Assembly: GCA_900768695.1 (NCBI GenBank) | Contig: CAAGDY010000087.1 | Span: 1-6,573 of the forward strand | Source of the DNA: an uncultured Anaerovibrio sp. | GTDB taxonomy: Bacteria; Bacillota; Negativicutes; Selenomonadales; Selenomonadaceae | Reading direction: 5' to 3' | Length of the DNA stretch: 6,573 nucleotides | In this document: positions 6,264-6,573 of the stretch, in pieces | Position numbering within the stretch: position 1 is the stretch's first letter | How the letters are laid out: the number at the start of each line of letters is the position of its first letter | Notes under the pieces: model-generated | Seen by the model: the letters and a program-made list of their open reading frames with translations, nothing else | Database searches by the model: none | Told to the model about the DNA's origin: nothing | Program-made: the position numbers and the translations under genes

Positions 6264-6573
6264 AACCAATCACCTCCACCTTCAGATTTTGTTTCTGCAC
6301 ATATTCCAGTGCCTCCTGAATTTCCAGCTGCCTGCCGTCCAGGCTGATAATCAGCCGCCCGAAAGGCACGCCCTTGATATCATCCAGGCTGCCGAAAAGA
6401 ATGCCCACATTCAAATCAAAATTCTTGATGAGCCTGCTGATGACCGGCTCATTGGCAGATTCCCCGATAAAGGTAATCCTGATCAGCAGGATGCTGCCGC
6501 TGAACTGCTCCTGATGCACCTCCCGCTCCCGGAAGCCTACAGGCAAATCATTGCTGAGAAGCACGCTGATAAA
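6232..6573 (-). CDS. metN: Methionine ABC transporter ATP-binding protein MetN, C-terminal part (NIL domain)
   Basis: Only the last 113 codons are inside the window; the reading frame is open to the right edge (the edge codons read F-I-S-V), so the GTG at 6564 is an internal valine and not a start. What is visible is the C-terminal NIL (ACT-like) domain of MetN. It has the typical 'ITFIGESANEPVISRL' strand and helix, the 'VGILFGSLDDIKGVPFG' segment and a closing 'LKVEVIGYV' strand. In characterised MetN proteins this domain binds methionine and inhibits transport when the cell has enough. The nucleotide-binding domain with Walker A/B lies outside. The identification rests on the NIL pattern plus the directly following metI and metQ. 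The stop codon (TAA, 6232-6234) lies inside metI, an overlap of 32 nt. Any SAM riboswitch or T-box controlling this operon would be upstream of metN and cannot be seen. Confidence 0.9.
   Translation of the reverse strand, partial: FISVLLSNDLPVGFREREVHQEQFSGSILLIRITFIGESANEPVISRLIKNFDLNVGILFGSLDDIKGVPFGRLIISLDGRQLEIQEALEYVQKQNLKVEVIGYVSRHDSTHQ
6269..6277 (-). promoter_or_regulatory. Ribosome binding site of metI (GGAGGTGAT)
   Basis: On the minus strand GGAGGTGAT lies inside the 3' end of metN; the GGAGG core is 9 nt from the ATG at 6263. It fixes the metI start and is the only canonical GGAGG ribosome binding site next to a start in this window; the other four starts use GGGG or GGGGG. Confidence 0.8.

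Noticed and set aside
1..6573. Mobile elements, CRISPR arrays, RNA genes or a novel defence-type system
   Set aside because: No transposase, terminal repeats, regularly spaced repeats or tRNA/rRNA pattern was seen; all coding space is filled by two familiar metabolic and transport operons.

Overview
The window is a leftward-reading stretch of bacterial chromosome; every credible gene is on the minus strand. It holds the end of a methionine ABC-transporter operon (metN 3' end, metI, metQ) and then a complete anaerobic glycerol-3-phosphate dehydrogenase operon (glpA, glpB, glpC). The gene set (a three-subunit G3P dehydrogenase rich in Fe-S clusters), moderate-GC genes separated by AT-rich spacers, and Shine-Dalgarno sequences of the GGGGG type suggest a strict or facultative anaerobe. 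I guess a Negativicutes member such as a Selenomonas-like organism. That assignment is inference from the style of the proteins, and no rRNA or marker gene is present to test it.

Layout, in the direction of transcription (high to low coordinates): metN C-terminal NIL domain (6573-6232, cut by the window edge); metI (6263-5610), overlapping metN by 32 nt; a 164-nt gap with an unused-looking Shine-Dalgarno sequence; metQ lipoprotein (5445-4633); an inverted repeat (4577-4600) and a clear intrinsic terminator (4509-4556). The AT-rich spacer between metQ and glpA (4140-4632) also holds a candidate promoter (4319-4347) and a near-perfect Fur-type palindrome (4222-4236). Then come glpA (4139-2514), glpB (2517-1276, ATGA overlap with glpA) and glpC (1256-39, 19 nt after glpB). 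A strong sigma70-type promoter for an unseen gene further left overlaps the glpC stop codon (14-42).

How the genes work together: MetN (ATPase), MetI (permease) and MetQ (binding lipoprotein) import methionine or a related compound. GlpA and GlpB are the flavoprotein and second dehydrogenase subunit that oxidise glycerol-3-phosphate to dihydroxyacetone phosphate. GlpC is the Fe-S subunit that carries electrons to the membrane quinone pool during anaerobic growth. The two operons are separated by a terminator and look independently expressed.

I see no undescribed gene system here. The genes are ordinary, and the points worth a second look are regulatory: the Fur-like box before an iron-rich enzyme operon, the promoter and dyad at the glpC end, the dyad before the metQ terminator, and the recurrent GGGGG Shine-Dalgarno form.
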